64,000 nucleotides of DNA from Streptomyces akebiae (GTDB lineage Bacteria > Actinomycetota > Actinomycetes > Streptomycetales > Streptomycetaceae). The position numbers were made by a program, and so were the translations under genes. Positions 52,429 to 62,627 of this stretch are shown here, in pieces. The DNA is taken from positions 1,178,001 through 1,242,000 of the forward strand of contig NZ_CP080647.1 in assembly GCF_019599145.1 (NCBI RefSeq). The letters run 5' to 3'. The notes below the pieces were generated by a model, which saw only the letters and a program-made list of their open reading frames with translations, did not search any database and was not told where the DNA came from. The stretch's first letter is position 1; every line of letters starts with the position of its first letter.

Positions 52429-52907
52429 TCAGTCCCCGTGGTCGTACACCGTCACCGATATCCCGCGCCGGATCAGTCGATCGGTGATCAGGGGCTCGAC
52501 CCGGGACCACTTGCCGCCCGCGAGTCCGCAGCCGATGCGGGGCATGTGGACCGAGGCGTCCAGCTCCAGTGCCTTGTCGGCGAGCAGGCCGAGGGCCGTG
52601 TCGATGGCCTCGTAGCGAACGGGCACCCCCTTGCTGCCGGTGCGGATGCCGCGCTGGCCTATCAGGTTGGCGACCCAGGTGTAGCGGCCGACCTGGACGA
52701 ACTGGGCGGCACCGAGTCCGAAGTCGTTGGTCGCCCGGTCGCGGTGCCAGGCCCGGTAGGCGGCCTCGGGCTCCGGCCAGCGGCGGGACAGGGCGACGAC
52801 GAAGCCCTTGCCCCAGCCGCCCAGGTCGTTGCTGACGTGGGCGATGACCTTGACCCCTTGCCCATCGGCTGGGTCGCGTCGCCCCGGATGTACGTGATCC
52901 CCGACAT
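52429..52907 (-). pseudogene. Macro-domain (ADP-ribose-binding) gene with a single-base frameshift
   Basis: The start ATG 52907 encodes MSGITYIRGDATQP, then the frame shifts at a C-run (52854-52857). In the other frame the macro domain continues HVSNDLGGWGKGFVVAL.. through MPRIGCGLAGGKWSRVEPLI to TGA 52429. Adding one base in that run restores a full-length protein of about 159 residues. Macro domains hydrolyse or bind ADP-ribose and related. A sequencing error is possible. TACGGT just before the ATG suggests a leaderless transcript. Confidence 0.72.
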
Positions 52908-52975
52908 GGCGCCACCGTACGGGTCGGTACTGACAGTCGGTGTCGTCCGAGGTGTCACAGCACTGGTGGGACAGC

Positions 52976-52981
52976 GATACT
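52976..52981 (+). promoter_or_regulatory. -10 element of MerR gene, leaderless
   Basis: GATACT ends 7 nt before ATG 52989. No ribosome binding site is present. A partial TGTC/GACA dyad lies upstream (about 52954-52974), where a MerR operator would be expected. Confidence 0.4.
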
Positions 52982-52988
52982 GCTGTGC

Positions 52989-53756
<768 letters not shown>

Positions 53757-53766
53757 ACCGCGGGGG

Positions 53767-54528
53767 TCACCGCACGGCCCGGTCCAGGTGGGTGATGACG
53801 GCGGGCACGTCGTCGCTCTCGGTGCCGCGAATCAGCTGCAGGGCCGGCCGGACGAGGCCGCCGGGGCGGGCGATCAACCGTGCGAGGACGGCGGCCCGGA
53901 TGTCGAGCCGCTCGATGGTGGCCGCGCGTTCCTCCTCGCTCTGGCCCGCGAGCAGCACGGCGTTGAACCAGGCCTCCTCTCTCGACCGCCGCACGCTGAA
54001 GTCGAGGATCCGCTCGTCGGTGCGGGCTCCGACCTGGTCCAGCAGCGACATCAGCGGCGACAGCGCGCCGAGCGAGTCCTGCACAGCCAGCACCACCCGC
54101 CCGAGGATGTCGTTGATCAGCAGGAAGTCGCGTCGCAGCGCGTGGATGTCCTCGCCCGGGCTGGTCCGGGCGGCGGCGACGGCCAGGTCCAGGTTGATGT
54201 GCGCGTTCACGCCGAGGAGCAGGTGCTGGACGATGACGGTGTCGGGGTCGTCGAGCAGGCCGAACGTCTCGCGCCAGCAGCGCGGCCCGCTCCGGTCACG
54301 GCGCCAGGCGTCGTACGCCTCGAAGTAGCGGTTGCCGAAGAGGGTGTCGAAGCGGTCCATCCGCGCGCCGTCGTCGAACAGCCCCTGGTGAATGGCCGTA
54401 CGGACCTCGACGGTCACCTGTCGGTACAGCGCGGCGAAGTACCCCACCCGGTCACCACCCCGGCGCGCCTCCCGCACCACCTGGGCGAGCCCGTCCACGA
54501 CCTCGTCGATGTTCCCGGCCACCACCAT
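53767..54528 (-). CDS. DUF5995 family protein
   Basis: A 253-residue, mostly helical soluble protein. The central HLLLGVNAHINLDLAVAAA motif, with His and Asn, is the mark of the DUF5995 family, as is YFAALYRQVT near the start. No function is known. ATG 54528 has GGAGGGAG 6 nt upstream and is preferred to an ATG at 54573. Convergent with the MerR gene and downstream of the FadJ-like gene across a 206-bp repeat-bearing gap. Confidence 0.85.
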   Translation of the reverse strand: MVVAGNIDEVVDGLAQVVREARRGGDRVGYFAALYRQVTVEVRTAIHQGLFDDGARMDRFDTLFGNRYFEAYDAWRRDRSGPRCWRETFGLLDDPDTVIVQHLLLGVNAHINLDLAVAAARTSPGEDIHALRRDFLLINDILGRVVLAVQDSLGALSPLMSLLDQVGARTDERILDFSVRRSREEAWFNAVLLAGQSEEERAATIERLDIRAAVLARLIARPGGLVRPALQLIRGTESDDVPAVITHLDRAVR

Positions 54529-54591
54529 GCCCAACTCCCTCCCGCAACCGTGCAGTTCGGCGTGCACCCTCATGAAGACCGCGCCCCCGCC

Positions 54592-54612
54592 AGGGGCGCG
54601 GGGAACTGCGCG
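54592..54612. repeat. Dispersed motif copy, GGGGCGCGGGGAACTGCGCG
   Basis: This is an exact inverse copy of the motif at 42297-42317, and a near copy with one mismatch occurs at 3562-3580. It sits in a 206-bp gap that also contains AGGGGCGCAGCCCCTG at about 54661-54676, likely a hairpin. Confidence 0.7.
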
Positions 54613-54734
54613 AGAAGCCCCACGGGCCCGCGGCCGACCACACGCCCGAAGCGGGGCCGAAGGGGCGCAGCCCCTGGGGATGGGAAGGGTAGGGGCGGCG
54701 GGGGCGGGAAGAACACCCCAGCCACCCCCCAACC

Positions 54735-56909
54735 TCACGCGTCCCCGAACCGCTCCCCCTTCTCCGCCTTCTCCGTCAACAGCGCCGGCGGCTCGAACCG
54801 CTCCCCGTAACGCCCGGCCAGCTCCCGCGCTCGCGCGACGAACCCCGGGAGCCCGCCCTCGTAGCCGTTGATGTACTGCAGCACCCCACCGGTCCACCCG
54901 GGGAACCCGATCCCGAAGATGGACCCGATGTTGGCGTCGGCGACGGATGTGAGGACGCCCTCCTCCAGCAGCCGCACGGTGTCCAGCGCCTCCGCGAAGA
55001 GCATCCGCTCCTGCATGTCCCGGAACGGGATCCGGTACCCCGGCTTCGTGAAGTGCTCGCGCAGTCCGGGCCAGAGCTTGGCGCGGCGGCCGTCGGGCCC
55101 GTAGTCGTAGAACCCGGCACCACCGCTGCGGCCGGGACGGCCGAACTCGTCGACCATGCGGTCGATCACGGCCTCGGCCGGATGCACGGTCCAGGTGCCG
55201 CCCGCCTCCTCCACGGCCCGCCGGGACTCCGCGCGGATCTTGCGGGGCAGGGTGAGGGTCAGCTCGTCCATGAGGGAGAGGACCTTGGCCGGGTAGCCCG
55301 CCTGGGCCGCCGCCTGTTCGACGGACGCGGGCTCGATGCCCTCGCCGACCATCGCGACACCCTCGTCGATGAAGTGGCCGATGACCCGGGAGGTGAAGAA
55401 GCCGCGCGAGTCGTTGACGACGATCGGGGTCTTCTTGATCTGCCGGACCAGGTCGAAGGCGCGGGCCAGGGCCTCGTCGCCGGTCTGCTCGCCCTTGATG
55501 ATCTCGACGAGGGGCATCTTGTCGACGGGCGAGAAGAAGTGCAGGCCGATGAAGTCGGACCGGCGGACGACGCCCTCGGCCAGCTCGGTGATGGGGAGGG
55601 TGGAGGTGTTGGAGCAGAGCAGGGCGTCCGGTGCCACGACCCCCTCGATCTCCTGGAACACCTTGTGCTTGAGCTCGGTGTTCTCGAACACGGCCTCGAT
55701 GACGGCGTCGCAGCCCGCGAGGTCGGCCGGGTCGGCGGTGGGGGTGATCAGGGCGAGGAGGGCGTCGGCCTTCTCCTGGGTGGTGCGGCCCTTGGCGACC
55801 GCCTTGGCGCAGAGCTTCTCCGAGTACCCCTTGCCCTTCGCGGCCGCTTCGGGCGTCACGTCCTTCAGGACGACCTCGATGCCCGCGCGGGCGCAGGAGT
55901 ACGCGATGCCCGCGCCCATCATCCCGGCGCCGAGGACGGCGACCCTGCGGACCTGGCGGGGCGCGATGCCCTGGGGGCGGTTCGCGCCGGAGTTGACGGC
56001 CTGGAGGTCGAAGAAGAAGGCCTGGATCATGTTCTTGGAGGTCTGCCCGGCGGCCAGCTCCACGAAGTAGCGGGCCTCGATGACCTGGGCGGTCTCGAAG
56101 TCGACCTGGGCGCCCTCGACGGCGGCGGCGAGGACTCTGCGCGGCGCCGGGTAGGGCGCGCCGTTCGTCTGCTTGCGCAGGGTGGCGGGGAAGGCGGGCA
56201 GGTTCGCCGCGAACTTCGGGTGGGCGGGGGTGCCGCCGGGGATGCGGTAGCCGGGCCTGTCCCACGGCTGCTGCGACTCGGGGTTGGCATCGATGAACGC
56301 GCGGGCCTTGTCCATCAACTCGTCCTGGGTGGCGGCCACGTCATGGATCAGACCGTTCTCCAGGGCGCGCCGCGGGGAGTACTGGGTGCCCTGGAGCAGC
56401 ACCTTCAGCAGGGCGTCGGTGATGCCCAGCAGCCGGACGGTGCGGACGACGCCGCCGCCTCCGGGAAGCAGGCCGAGGGTGACCTCGGGGCAGCCGATCT
56501 TGGAGCCGGGGGCGTCCAGGGCGACGCGGTGGTGGCAGGCGAGGGCCAGCTCGTAACCACCGCCGAGGGCGGCGCCGTTGATCGCCGCGACGACCGGCTT
56601 GCCGAGGGTCTCGATGCGGCGCAGGTTGCGCTTGATCTCCAGGCCGCCGTCGAACAACTGCTGTGCGGTGTCGGGGGTGACCTTGATGAGGTCGCGGAGG
56701 TCGCCGCCGGCGAAGAAGGTCTTCTTGGCGGAGGTGATGATGACGCCGCGGACGGTGTCCTTCTCGGCCTCCAGGCGGTCGGTGATCACCGCGAGGGAGT
56801 CGCGGAACGCCTGGTTCATGGTGTTCGCGGACTGGTCGGGGTCGTCGAGGACGAGGGTGACGAGGCCCGTGCGGTCCTGTTCCCAGCGGATGGTGGTGCT
56901 CTCGGTCAT
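54735..56909 (-). CDS. FadJ-like 3-hydroxyacyl-CoA dehydrogenase/enoyl-CoA hydratase
   Basis: A 724-residue two-domain beta-oxidation enzyme. The N-terminal crotonase part includes FFAGGDLRDL and NGAALGGGYELALACHHR with the hydratase glutamate. The NAD domain (about 335-530) begins VAVLGAGMMGAGIAYSCARAG, and the catalytic His lies in IGLHFFSPVDKMPLVEII. It should convert enoyl-CoA to 3-ketoacyl-CoA. ATG 56909 has GGAGAG upstream; 16 upstream codons are unsupported. It follows the thiolase gene by 40 nt, its natural partner. Confidence 0.92.
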   Translation of the reverse strand: MTESTTIRWEQDRTGLVTLVLDDPDQSANTMNQAFRDSLAVITDRLEAEKDTVRGVIITSAKKTFFAGGDLRDLIKVTPDTAQQLFDGGLEIKRNLRRIETLGKPVVAAINGAALGGGYELALACHHRVALDAPGSKIGCPEVTLGLLPGGGGVVRTVRLLGITDALLKVLLQGTQYSPRRALENGLIHDVAATQDELMDKARAFIDANPESQQPWDRPGYRIPGGTPAHPKFAANLPAFPATLRKQTNGAPYPAPRRVLAAAVEGAQVDFETAQVIEARYFVELAAGQTSKNMIQAFFFDLQAVNSGANRPQGIAPRQVRRVAVLGAGMMGAGIAYSCARAGIEVVLKDVTPEAAAKGKGYSEKLCAKAVAKGRTTQEKADALLALITPTADPADLAGCDAVIEAVFENTELKHKVFQEIEGVVAPDALLCSNTSTLPITELAEGVVRRSDFIGLHFFSPVDKMPLVEIIKGEQTGDEALARAFDLVRQIKKTPIVVNDSRGFFTSRVIGHFIDEGVAMVGEGIEPASVEQAAAQAGYPAKVLSLMDELTLTLPRKIRAESRRAVEEAGGTWTVHPAEAVIDRMVDEFGRPGRSGGAGFYDYGPDGRRAKLWPGLREHFTKPGYRIPFRDMQERMLFAEALDTVRLLEEGVLTSVADANIGSIFGIGFPGWTGGVLQYINGYEGGLPGFVARARELAGRYGERFEPPALLTEKAEKGERFGDA

Positions 56910-56949
56910 AGCGGGGCTCTCCGTAGAAGTCTCTTGGTTCCGCCGGGTT

Positions 56950-58164
56950 TCAGACACGTTCGACGATCGTCGCGATGCCCATGCCGCCGCCCACGCAGAG
57001 CGTGGCCAGCCCGTACCGCTTGTCCTGGCGCTCCAGTTCGTCGACCAGCGTGCCGAGGATCATCGCCCCCGTCGCGCCGAGCGGGTGGCCGAGCGCGATC
57101 GCGCCGCCGTTGACGTTGACCTTGTCGAGCGAGAGGCCCATGTCCTTGACGAAGCGGAGCACGACGGCGGCGAACGCCTCGTTGATCTCGACGAGGTCGA
57201 TGTCGTCGATGGTCAGCCCGGCCCGGGCAAGGGCCTTGCGGGTCGCGGGCGCGGGGCCGGTGAGCATGATGGTGGGCTCGGAGCCGGAGACGGCGGCGGA
57301 GACGATCCGGGCGCGCGGGCGCAGGCCGTAGCGCTCGCCGACCTCCCTGGTGCCGATGGCGACGAGGGCCGCGCCGTCCACGATGCCGGAGGAGTTGCCC
57401 GCGTGGTGGACGTGGTCGATCTCCTCGACCCAGTGGTACTCCTGCAGCGCCACGGCGTCGAAGCCGCCCAGTTCGCCGATGTCCGCGAAGGACGGCTTCA
57501 GCTTGGCGAGCGAGTCGGCGGTGGTGCCGGGCCGCAGGTACTCGTCGTGGTCGAGGACGACGAGTCCGGCGCGGTCCTTGACGGGGACGACGGAGCGGTC
57601 GAACCGGCCGTCCTTCCAGGCGGCCGCCGCCCGCTCCTGGGACAGTGCCGCGTACTCGTCCACGTCGCGCCGGGAGAATCCCTCGATCGTGGCGATGAGG
57701 TCGGCGCCGATGCCCTGCGGCACGAAGTTGACCGCCAGATTGGTCATCGGGTCGTTGAACCAGGCGCCGCCGTCCGACGCCATCGGCACCCGGGACATCG
57801 ATTCGACGCCGCCGGCCAGCACCAGGTCCTCCCAGCCCGAACGGATCTTCGCGGCGGCCAGGTTGACGGCCTCCAGGCCCGAGGCACAGAAGCGGTTCTC
57901 CTGGACGCCGGCCACGGTGTCGGGCAGTCCGGCGGCGATCGCGGCGGTCCGGGCGATGTCGGAGCCCTGGTCGCCGACCGGACCCACGACACCGAGCACG
58001 ATGTCGTCGACGGCGGCCGGGTCGAGGCCTGGGAAGCGGCCCTGGACCTCGTGGATCAGTCCCACGACGAGGTCGATCGGCTTGGTGCCGTGCAGGGAGC
58101 CGTTCGCCTTGCCGCGGCCGCGCGGGGTGCGGATCGCGTCGTACAAGTACGCTTCGGTGCTCAC
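56950..58164 (-). CDS. Acetyl-CoA C-acetyltransferase (thiolase, FadA-type)
   Basis: A 404-residue thiolase. Nucleophile Cys is in [12 protein letters not shown] (about residue 89), the first His in [16 protein letters not shown] and the second Cys in [19 protein letters not shown] is typical. It cleaves 3-ketoacyl-CoA to acetyl-CoA, the last step of beta-oxidation, with the FadJ-like enzyme next to it. The start is GTG 58164 with GGAAAGG upstream. Probably an operon with the AMACR-like gene 47 nt before. Confidence 0.93.
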   Translation of the reverse strand: MSTEAYLYDAIRTPRGRGKANGSLHGTKPIDLVVGLIHEVQGRFPGLDPAAVDDIVLGVVGPVGDQGSDIARTAAIAAGLPDTVAGVQENRFCASGLEAVNLAAAKIRSGWEDLVLAGGVESMSRVPMASDGGAWFNDPMTNLAVNFVPQGIGADLIATIEGFSRRDVDEYAALSQERAAAAWKDGRFDRSVVPVKDRAGLVVLDHDEYLRPGTTADSLAKLKPSFADIGELGGFDAVALQEYHWVEEIDHVHHAGNSSGIVDGAALVAIGTREVGERYGLRPRARIVSAAVSGSEPTIMLTGPAPATRKALARAGLTIDDIDLVEINEAFAAVVLRFVKDMGLSLDKVNVNGGAIALGHPLGATGAMILGTLVDELERQDKRYGLATLCVGGGMGIATIVERV

Positions 58165-58211
58165 GAGTCTGGCCTTTCCAGTGGCGGGAGGGTGCGGCCC
58201 GGGGGCCGGTG

Positions 58212-59378
58212 TCAGTCGGTGTCCTTCGCGGGGCCGTCCACGGCCCGCCTGTCGGGCAGGAGGCCCGCTATGCCCCAGTCGTGGGCGACGTCCGCCGTGT
58301 CGGCGCCCGGCTGGGCGGGTCCGGTGCGGACCGAGGTGTGGGTGGCGGAGAAGCGGGGCGCGGGGGCGGGCTGGGTGATGCCGCCGAAGTCGGTGAAGGT
58401 GCCCCGGGCCGCGAGATGCGCGTGGTGCGGGGCCTCGCGGAGCGACAGGACGGGGGCCACACAGGCGTCGGAGCCCTCGAAGACGGCCGTCCACTCGTCC
58501 CTCGTACGGGTCTTGAAGCGGGCCGCGACCGCCTCGCGCAGGTCACCCCAGGCGGCTGTGTCCTTGCGGGCCGGGGCCCGGTCCCCGATGCCCAGGAGGT
58601 CCACGAACTCCTCGTAGAACTGCTGTTCAAGGGCGCCCACGGCGACGTACCGGCCGTCGGCGGTCTCGTAGGTGCCGTAGAAGGGGCAGCCGCCGTCGAG
58701 GAGGTTGGCGGCGCGGCGGTCCTGCCAGCCGCCGGCGGCGAGCATGCCGTGGATCATCGCGGACAGGTGCGAGGTGCCGTCGACGATGGCCGCGTCCACG
58801 ACCTGCCCGTCGCCGGTGGCGCGGGCGTGGTGGAGGGCGGCGAGGACGCCGACGACGAGATAGAGGGAGCCGCCCGCGTAGTCGCCGAGGAGGTTGGCGG
58901 GAGCGACGGGCGGGGTGCCCGGTGCTCCGGTCATGCCGAGGGTGCCGGTCAGGGCGATGTACGCGATGTCGTGGCCGGCGCGCTGGGCGAGCGGGCCCTG
59001 CTGGCCCCAGCCGGTCATCCGGCCGTAGACCAGTCTCGGGTTGCGGGCGTGGCAGGTCTCGGGGCCGACGCCGAGGCGTTCGGCGACGCCCGGCCGGTAG
59101 CCCTCGATCAGGATGTCGGCGCGTTCGGCCAGGCCGAGGACGGCGTCCGGGCCGTCCGGGGACTTCAGGTCGACGATCACCGACCGCTTGTTGCGGTTGG
59201 TGACGTCGTACTGCGGGTTCACCGCGAGGCCCGCGCCGCCCGGCCGGTCGACGCGGACGACGTCGGCACCGAGATCACCGAGGAGCATGGCGGCGAACGG
59301 TCCCGGGCCGATGCCCGCGAGTTCGACCACGCGCACACCGGCGAGCGGACCGTGCCCGGGCGTCTTCGCCACTGACAT
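58212..59378 (-). CDS. CaiB/BaiF CoA-transferase family, alpha-methylacyl-CoA racemase-like
   Basis: A 388-residue class III CoA-transferase-fold protein. It begins [35 protein letters not shown]. The pattern [28 protein letters not shown] is typical of alpha-methylacyl-CoA racemase (AMACR), with His and Asp in GHD. AMACR makes (S)-methylacyl-CoAs of branched lipids and sterol side chains ready for beta-oxidation. It heads the block with thiolase and FadJ-like genes. ATG 59378 has GGGGGC upstream. A KstR-like dyad lies about 50 bp upstream. Confidence 0.9.
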   Translation of the reverse strand: MSVAKTPGHGPLAGVRVVELAGIGPGPFAAMLLGDLGADVVRVDRPGGAGLAVNPQYDVTNRNKRSVIVDLKSPDGPDAVLGLAERADILIEGYRPGVAERLGVGPETCHARNPRLVYGRMTGWGQQGPLAQRAGHDIAYIALTGTLGMTGAPGTPPVAPANLLGDYAGGSLYLVVGVLAALHHARATGDGQVVDAAIVDGTSHLSAMIHGMLAAGGWQDRRAANLLDGGCPFYGTYETADGRYVAVGALEQQFYEEFVDLLGIGDRAPARKDTAAWGDLREAVAARFKTRTRDEWTAVFEGSDACVAPVLSLREAPHHAHLAARGTFTDFGGITQPAPAPRFSATHTSVRTGPAQPGADTADVAHDWGIAGLLPDRRAVDGPAKDTD

Positions 59379-59426
59379 CGAGCCCCCAGCTCTGTGACAC
59401 AAACGATGTAACACCAGCGATGCTAA

Positions 59427-59436
59427 GAACGTGTTC
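59427..59436 (-). promoter_or_regulatory. TetR-type operator (KstR/FadR-like) before the AMACR-like gene
   Basis: GAACGTGTTC, extended as AAGAACGTGTTCCA, fits the actinobacterial lipid-catabolism consensus TnnAACnnGTTnnA except for one end base. It is about 49 bp upstream of the AMACR-like start. The regulator is not in the window. Confidence 0.4.
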
Positions 59437-59534
59437 CACTCCGCACAAGCCCCGAATGAGCAAACGCTTAGTCATTGTGCCCGGAGTCGCGACAGGTGTC
59501 AGCCCGGCCTGGCCGGACCTGAGGCGCGGCGACC

Positions 59535-59915
59535 TCAGCGGGCGTCCAGCTCCGCTATCAGCCGCTTCGGGGCGATCACGCGGTAGCTCTCCTCCACCCA
59601 GTCGCACAGCAGCTCCGCGCCCGGGGCACCCTGCTCCTCCAGCGGGACACGCACCCAGCCGGACCTGCCCAGGCCGTACCCCGCGGGTTCGGCGCCCGGA
59701 CAGGTCAGGGCGTGGGCATGCGTCTCCTCGTCCCTGAGCTTGACGGTGACGCCCAGCGGATAGCCGCCGTCATCGGTCCCGAGGAACACGAACACCTTCT
59801 TGTTGACCTTCGCGACGCTCTCGCCCCACGGGAACTCCTCGGCCGCGCCGGGCATCCCGAGGGCGAACTCGCGCACCTTCTCCCATTTTTTCAGGGCGTT
59901 CTTCGGTACGGTCAC
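59535..59915 (-). CDS. MmcQ/YjbR-family DNA-binding-like protein
   Basis: A 126-residue protein of the MmcQ/YjbR family (CyaY-like fold). FPWGESVAKVNKKVFVFLG and VTVKLRDEE..HALTCPGAEPAGYGLGRSGWV are typical segments, with LLCDWVEESYRVIAPKRL at the end. Function is unclear; DNA binding is only proposed for the family. GTG 59915 has a perfect GGAGGT upstream; the frame extends 48 codons earlier without support. Divergent from the saccharopine-dehydrogenase-like gene. Confidence 0.85.
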   Translation of the reverse strand: MTVPKNALKKWEKVREFALGMPGAAEEFPWGESVAKVNKKVFVFLGTDDGGYPLGVTVKLRDEETHAHALTCPGAEPAGYGLGRSGWVRVPLEEQGAPGAELLCDWVEESYRVIAPKRLIAELDAR

Positions 59916-60018
59916 GGCCACCTCCGGATCCCGCGCACTCGACTGCTCGTCCCTCACGCTAGCCTCAGCCACCGACAACGGCGCGTGGGCGGGCCGTGGG
60001 CGAGTGCTGAGGGGTTCC

Positions 60019-61200
60019 ATGAGCAAGGGGCAGGGCAGGGCCGAGCGGGCGTACGACATCGTGCTCTACGGGGCCACGGGGTTCGTCGGGGAGCTCACCG
60101 CGCGGTATCTCGCCGAGAACGCGCCCGAGGGGCTGAGCTGGGCGATCGCGGGGCGCAACGCGGAGAAGCTCGCCGCGCTGCGTGAGCGGCTGCCCGGAGG
60201 AGCGGGGATCGGTGTGCTCCGGGCGGACGGGTCCGATCCGGACGCCGTGCGCGAACTCGCCCGCCAGGCCCGCGTGGTGGCCACGACCGTCGGGCCGTAC
60301 ATCACCCACGGCGAGGAGTTGGTGGCCGCCTGCGCGGACGAGGGCACCGACTATCTGGATCTCACCGGTGAACCCGAGTTCGTCGATCTCACGTACGTGC
60401 GGCACGACGCACGCGCGCGTGAGACCGGCGCCCGCATCGTGCACGCGGCCGGCTTCGACTCGATACCGCACGACCTGGGCGTGTACTTCACGGTGCGGCA
60501 GCTCCCGGAGGACGTGCCGATCACCGTGGACGGTTTCGTGCGCGCCGAGGGCATGTTCTCGGGCGGCACGTTCAACTCCGCGCTCACCGGGTTCTCCCGC
60601 GGCCGGCAGACGATGGCCGCCGCGCAGGACCGCAAGCGGCACGAACCGCGCCTCGTGGGCCGCCGGGCGTACGCGCCGGTGAGCGCGCCCCGGTTCGCCA
60701 AGGAGGTCGGGGCGTGGGCGCTGCCACTGCCGACCATCGACGCGCAGGTGGTGCAGCGCTCGGCGCGCGCCCTGCGGCGCTACGGTCCGGACTTCCGCTA
60801 CCGCCACTACGCGGCCGTCAGGACGCTCCCCTTCGCCGTGGGCGGCGTCGCGTTCGTCGGCGCGCTCGTCGCCGCCGCCCAGGTGCCGCCCGTACGGCGC
60901 TGGTTGGGCGACCGGCTCAAGCCGGGTGAGGGCCCGAGTGCGGAGAAGCGGGCGAAGAGCTGGTTCTCGGTGCGTTTCGTCGGCGAGGGCGGCGGACGCC
61001 GGGTCTTCACGGAGGTCGCGGGCGGTGACCCCGGCTACGGCGAGACGGCGAAGATGTTCGCCGAGTCCGCCCTGTGCCTGGCCTTCGACGACCTCCCCGC
61101 CACGGCGGGACAGGTCACGACGGCGGTCGCGATGGGCGACGCGCTGATCGAGCGGCTGCGCGCGGCGGGGATCACGTTCCGGGTGGCGGCGACCCGGTGA
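60019..61200 (+). CDS. Saccharopine dehydrogenase-like (trans-acting enoyl reductase family)
   Basis: A 393-residue oxidoreductase. The N-terminal Rossmann fold begins YDIVLYGATGFVGELTARYLAENAP. The following DYLDLTGEPEFVDLTYVRHDARA and HAAGFDSIPHDLG are signatures of the saccharopine-dehydrogenase-like/trans-acting enoyl reductase group, as in mycobacterial lipid enzymes. A hydrophobic stretch near residue 275 (FAVGGVAFVGALVAAAQV) suggests membrane contact. The substrate is unknown. ATG 60019 has GAGGGG upstream. Confidence 0.87.
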   Translation: MSKGQGRAERAYDIVLYGATGFVGELTARYLAENAPEGLSWAIAGRNAEKLAALRERLPGGAGIGVLRADGSDPDAVRELARQARVVATTVGPYITHGEELVAACADEGTDYLDLTGEPEFVDLTYVRHDARARETGARIVHAAGFDSIPHDLGVYFTVRQLPEDVPITVDGFVRAEGMFSGGTFNSALTGFSRGRQTMAAAQDRKRHEPRLVGRRAYAPVSAPRFAKEVGAWALPLPTIDAQVVQRSARALRRYGPDFRYRHYAAVRTLPFAVGGVAFVGALVAAAQVPPVRRWLGDRLKPGEGPSAEKRAKSWFSVRFVGEGGGRRVFTEVAGGDPGYGETAKMFAESALCLAFDDLPATAGQVTTAVAMGDALIERLRAAGITFRVAATR

Positions 61201-61221
61201 CCCGGTGAGGGGCCGACCGGC

Positions 61222-61368
61222 CTACTGCGCCCACCCGGTCAGCGTGTAGACCATCCCGGCGATCCAGGCCAGTCCCGCGAGCACGGCGAGGAGCAGGCCG
61301 GTCGTCACGGCACGCTCGACGGACTGGGTGGGGCTGGCGGCGGGCTTCGGGGCTCGGTGCGTCGTCAT
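61222..61368 (-). CDS. Small single-helix membrane protein
   Basis: A 48-residue ORF too short for usual cut-offs. It has a basic N-terminus (MTTHRAPKPAASPTQSVERA) and one membrane helix (LLLAVLAGLAWIAGMVYTL) ending TGWAQ. GC3 is high and the layout resembles short Streptomyces membrane proteins sometimes named morphogenic membrane proteins, but I am not sure of this family. Convergent with the saccharopine-dehydrogenase-like gene; its ribosome binding site is weak. Confidence 0.6.
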   Translation of the reverse strand: MTTHRAPKPAASPTQSVERAVTTGLLLAVLAGLAWIAGMVYTLTGWAQ

Positions 61369-61891
61369 ACGGCACAGCCTGCCGATCATGGCGACGCACC
61401 GGCATCCGTACAGGTACTCAGTTCGTACTCAGGTACCCGGTCCTCAGGTTCCCGGTCCTCAGGTTCCCGGTCCGCGCGTGCGCCCGACTGGTGCCCCGAC
61501 GGCCTCTTACGGCGGGGCGCCCCGGTGTGACTAGGAGGTCGGCGCGCCGGTGGGCCGGGGGGCCGGGCAGCCACCGGCCCCGGCGTCCCAGCGGAGCCGT
61601 CACGGCCGCGACGATCAGGCGCACGCGAAGGTCATGACGGGCAGATGCGCCTCCCTCCGGCCGGGCCGCGCACCGAGTCGGCCGTGCCGGAGAACCCGGG
61701 TGATCGTGCCGAGCGCGGCGGCGACGGACGAGCAGCGAGCGGAAGACGACCGTCGGCAGCAACCCGAACAGACCGTCGGGGCACCGCCCCCGGGGTTTCG
61801 GGTGCCGCCGTCGGCGCACTCCCCGGCGGCGGCGAGGGCAGGCCTGCTCCGTCCGCCGACCGCGCGGTCCGACGCCGCCGCCCGGCCGGAG
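61369..61891. other. Intergenic region, no supported gene
   Basis: About 520 bp. Frames on both strands here have poor composition (very Arg-rich or Pro-rich). It contains a 15-bp tandem repeat at 61428-61472. A minus-strand reading with GLLPTVVFRSLLV in one frame and VAAALGTITRVL in another hints at a degraded membrane-protein gene, too weak to call. Confidence 0.4.
61428..61472. repeat. 15-bp tandem repeat, three copies
   Basis: CTCAGGTTCCCGGTC is repeated three times (first copy has one change). It contains the GGTTCCCGG core seen also in the hpnH repeat. It lies upstream of the small membrane protein gene. Confidence 0.85.
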
Positions 61892-62581
61892 TCAGGCGGT
61901 CGTGGTCCGCAGGGCCCGGCGGCAGAGGGAGTCGGCTCGGCGCGTCGTTTCCGGGAGGCGGTAGGACGGGGTGAGGGCGAGGGTGTGGGCGCAGGCGTTG
62001 TCGAGGCCGACGCGGTGGCCGACGGAGACGAAGACCGGCTTGACGCCGTCACGGGTGCGCAGGGCGCGGCCGACCTCCTCGGTGCCCGCGAGGAGCGGGG
62101 ACGCGCTGCCGCGTACGGCGCCCGGGGCGTCGTAGGTGAAGGTGAAGGGGTTCTTGGCGACGCCGATCGTGGGCAGGCCGGTGAGGACGCCGAGGTGCGC
62201 GGCGAGGCCGAAGCGGCGCGGATGAGCGAGGCCGTAGCCGTCACAGACGACGAGACCGGGGTCGCACGGCAGCGCGTCGAGCGCGGCCAGCACCGTCGGG
62301 ATCTCGCGGAAGGCGAGCAGACCGGGGACGTAGGGGAAGGAGACCTGCCCGGTCGCCGTGGCCTCGGCGACCACGTCGAGGGTGGCCGCGTCCAGCACCA
62401 CGGCCGCCGCCACGACCACGTCCCGCTCGTCGTCGTACGCCACGTCGACGCCGGTGACCCGTCCGGTGCCCGGCGGCGGTCCGCCCTCGTCGAGGACGAC
62501 CCTGCCCCGCAACTCGTCCTGCACGGCCAGGGCTTGTTCTTCGGTGGCGGGCCAGCCCGCGGGGATGCGTACGGTCGTCAT
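61892..62581 (-). CDS. nfi: Endonuclease V
   Basis: A 229-residue deoxyinosine-specific endonuclease. Catalytic and motif residues: GVDVAYDD (first Asp), VCDGYGLAHPRRFGLAAHLGV (second Asp and DG), and TIGVAKNPF. PYVPGLLAFRE is the family PYIPGxLxFRE motif with its Glu. It repairs deaminated adenine, nicking near inosine. ATG 62581 starts at MTTVRIPAGWP, the usual family start; an earlier start at 62602 is possible. Confidence 0.92.
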   Translation of the reverse strand: MTTVRIPAGWPATEEQALAVQDELRGRVVLDEGGPPPGTGRVTGVDVAYDDERDVVVAAAVVLDAATLDVVAEATATGQVSFPYVPGLLAFREIPTVLAALDALPCDPGLVVCDGYGLAHPRRFGLAAHLGVLTGLPTIGVAKNPFTFTYDAPGAVRGSASPLLAGTEEVGRALRTRDGVKPVFVSVGHRVGLDNACAHTLALTPSYRLPETTRRADSLCRRALRTTTA

Positions 62582-62627
62582 GGTGTCGACGAGCGTACGC
62601 ATCCCCGCGCGGACGCGCGGCCCCGGG

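Noticed and set aside
61388..61534. Plus-strand frame with VPGPQ repeats from the 15-bp tandem repeat
   Set aside because: No ribosome binding site, biased composition, and the repeat explains the pattern.
61418..61819. Minus-strand Arg-rich frame in the gap before nfi
   Set aside because: No start signal and shadow-like composition; hints of a degraded membrane protein in two frames are too weak.
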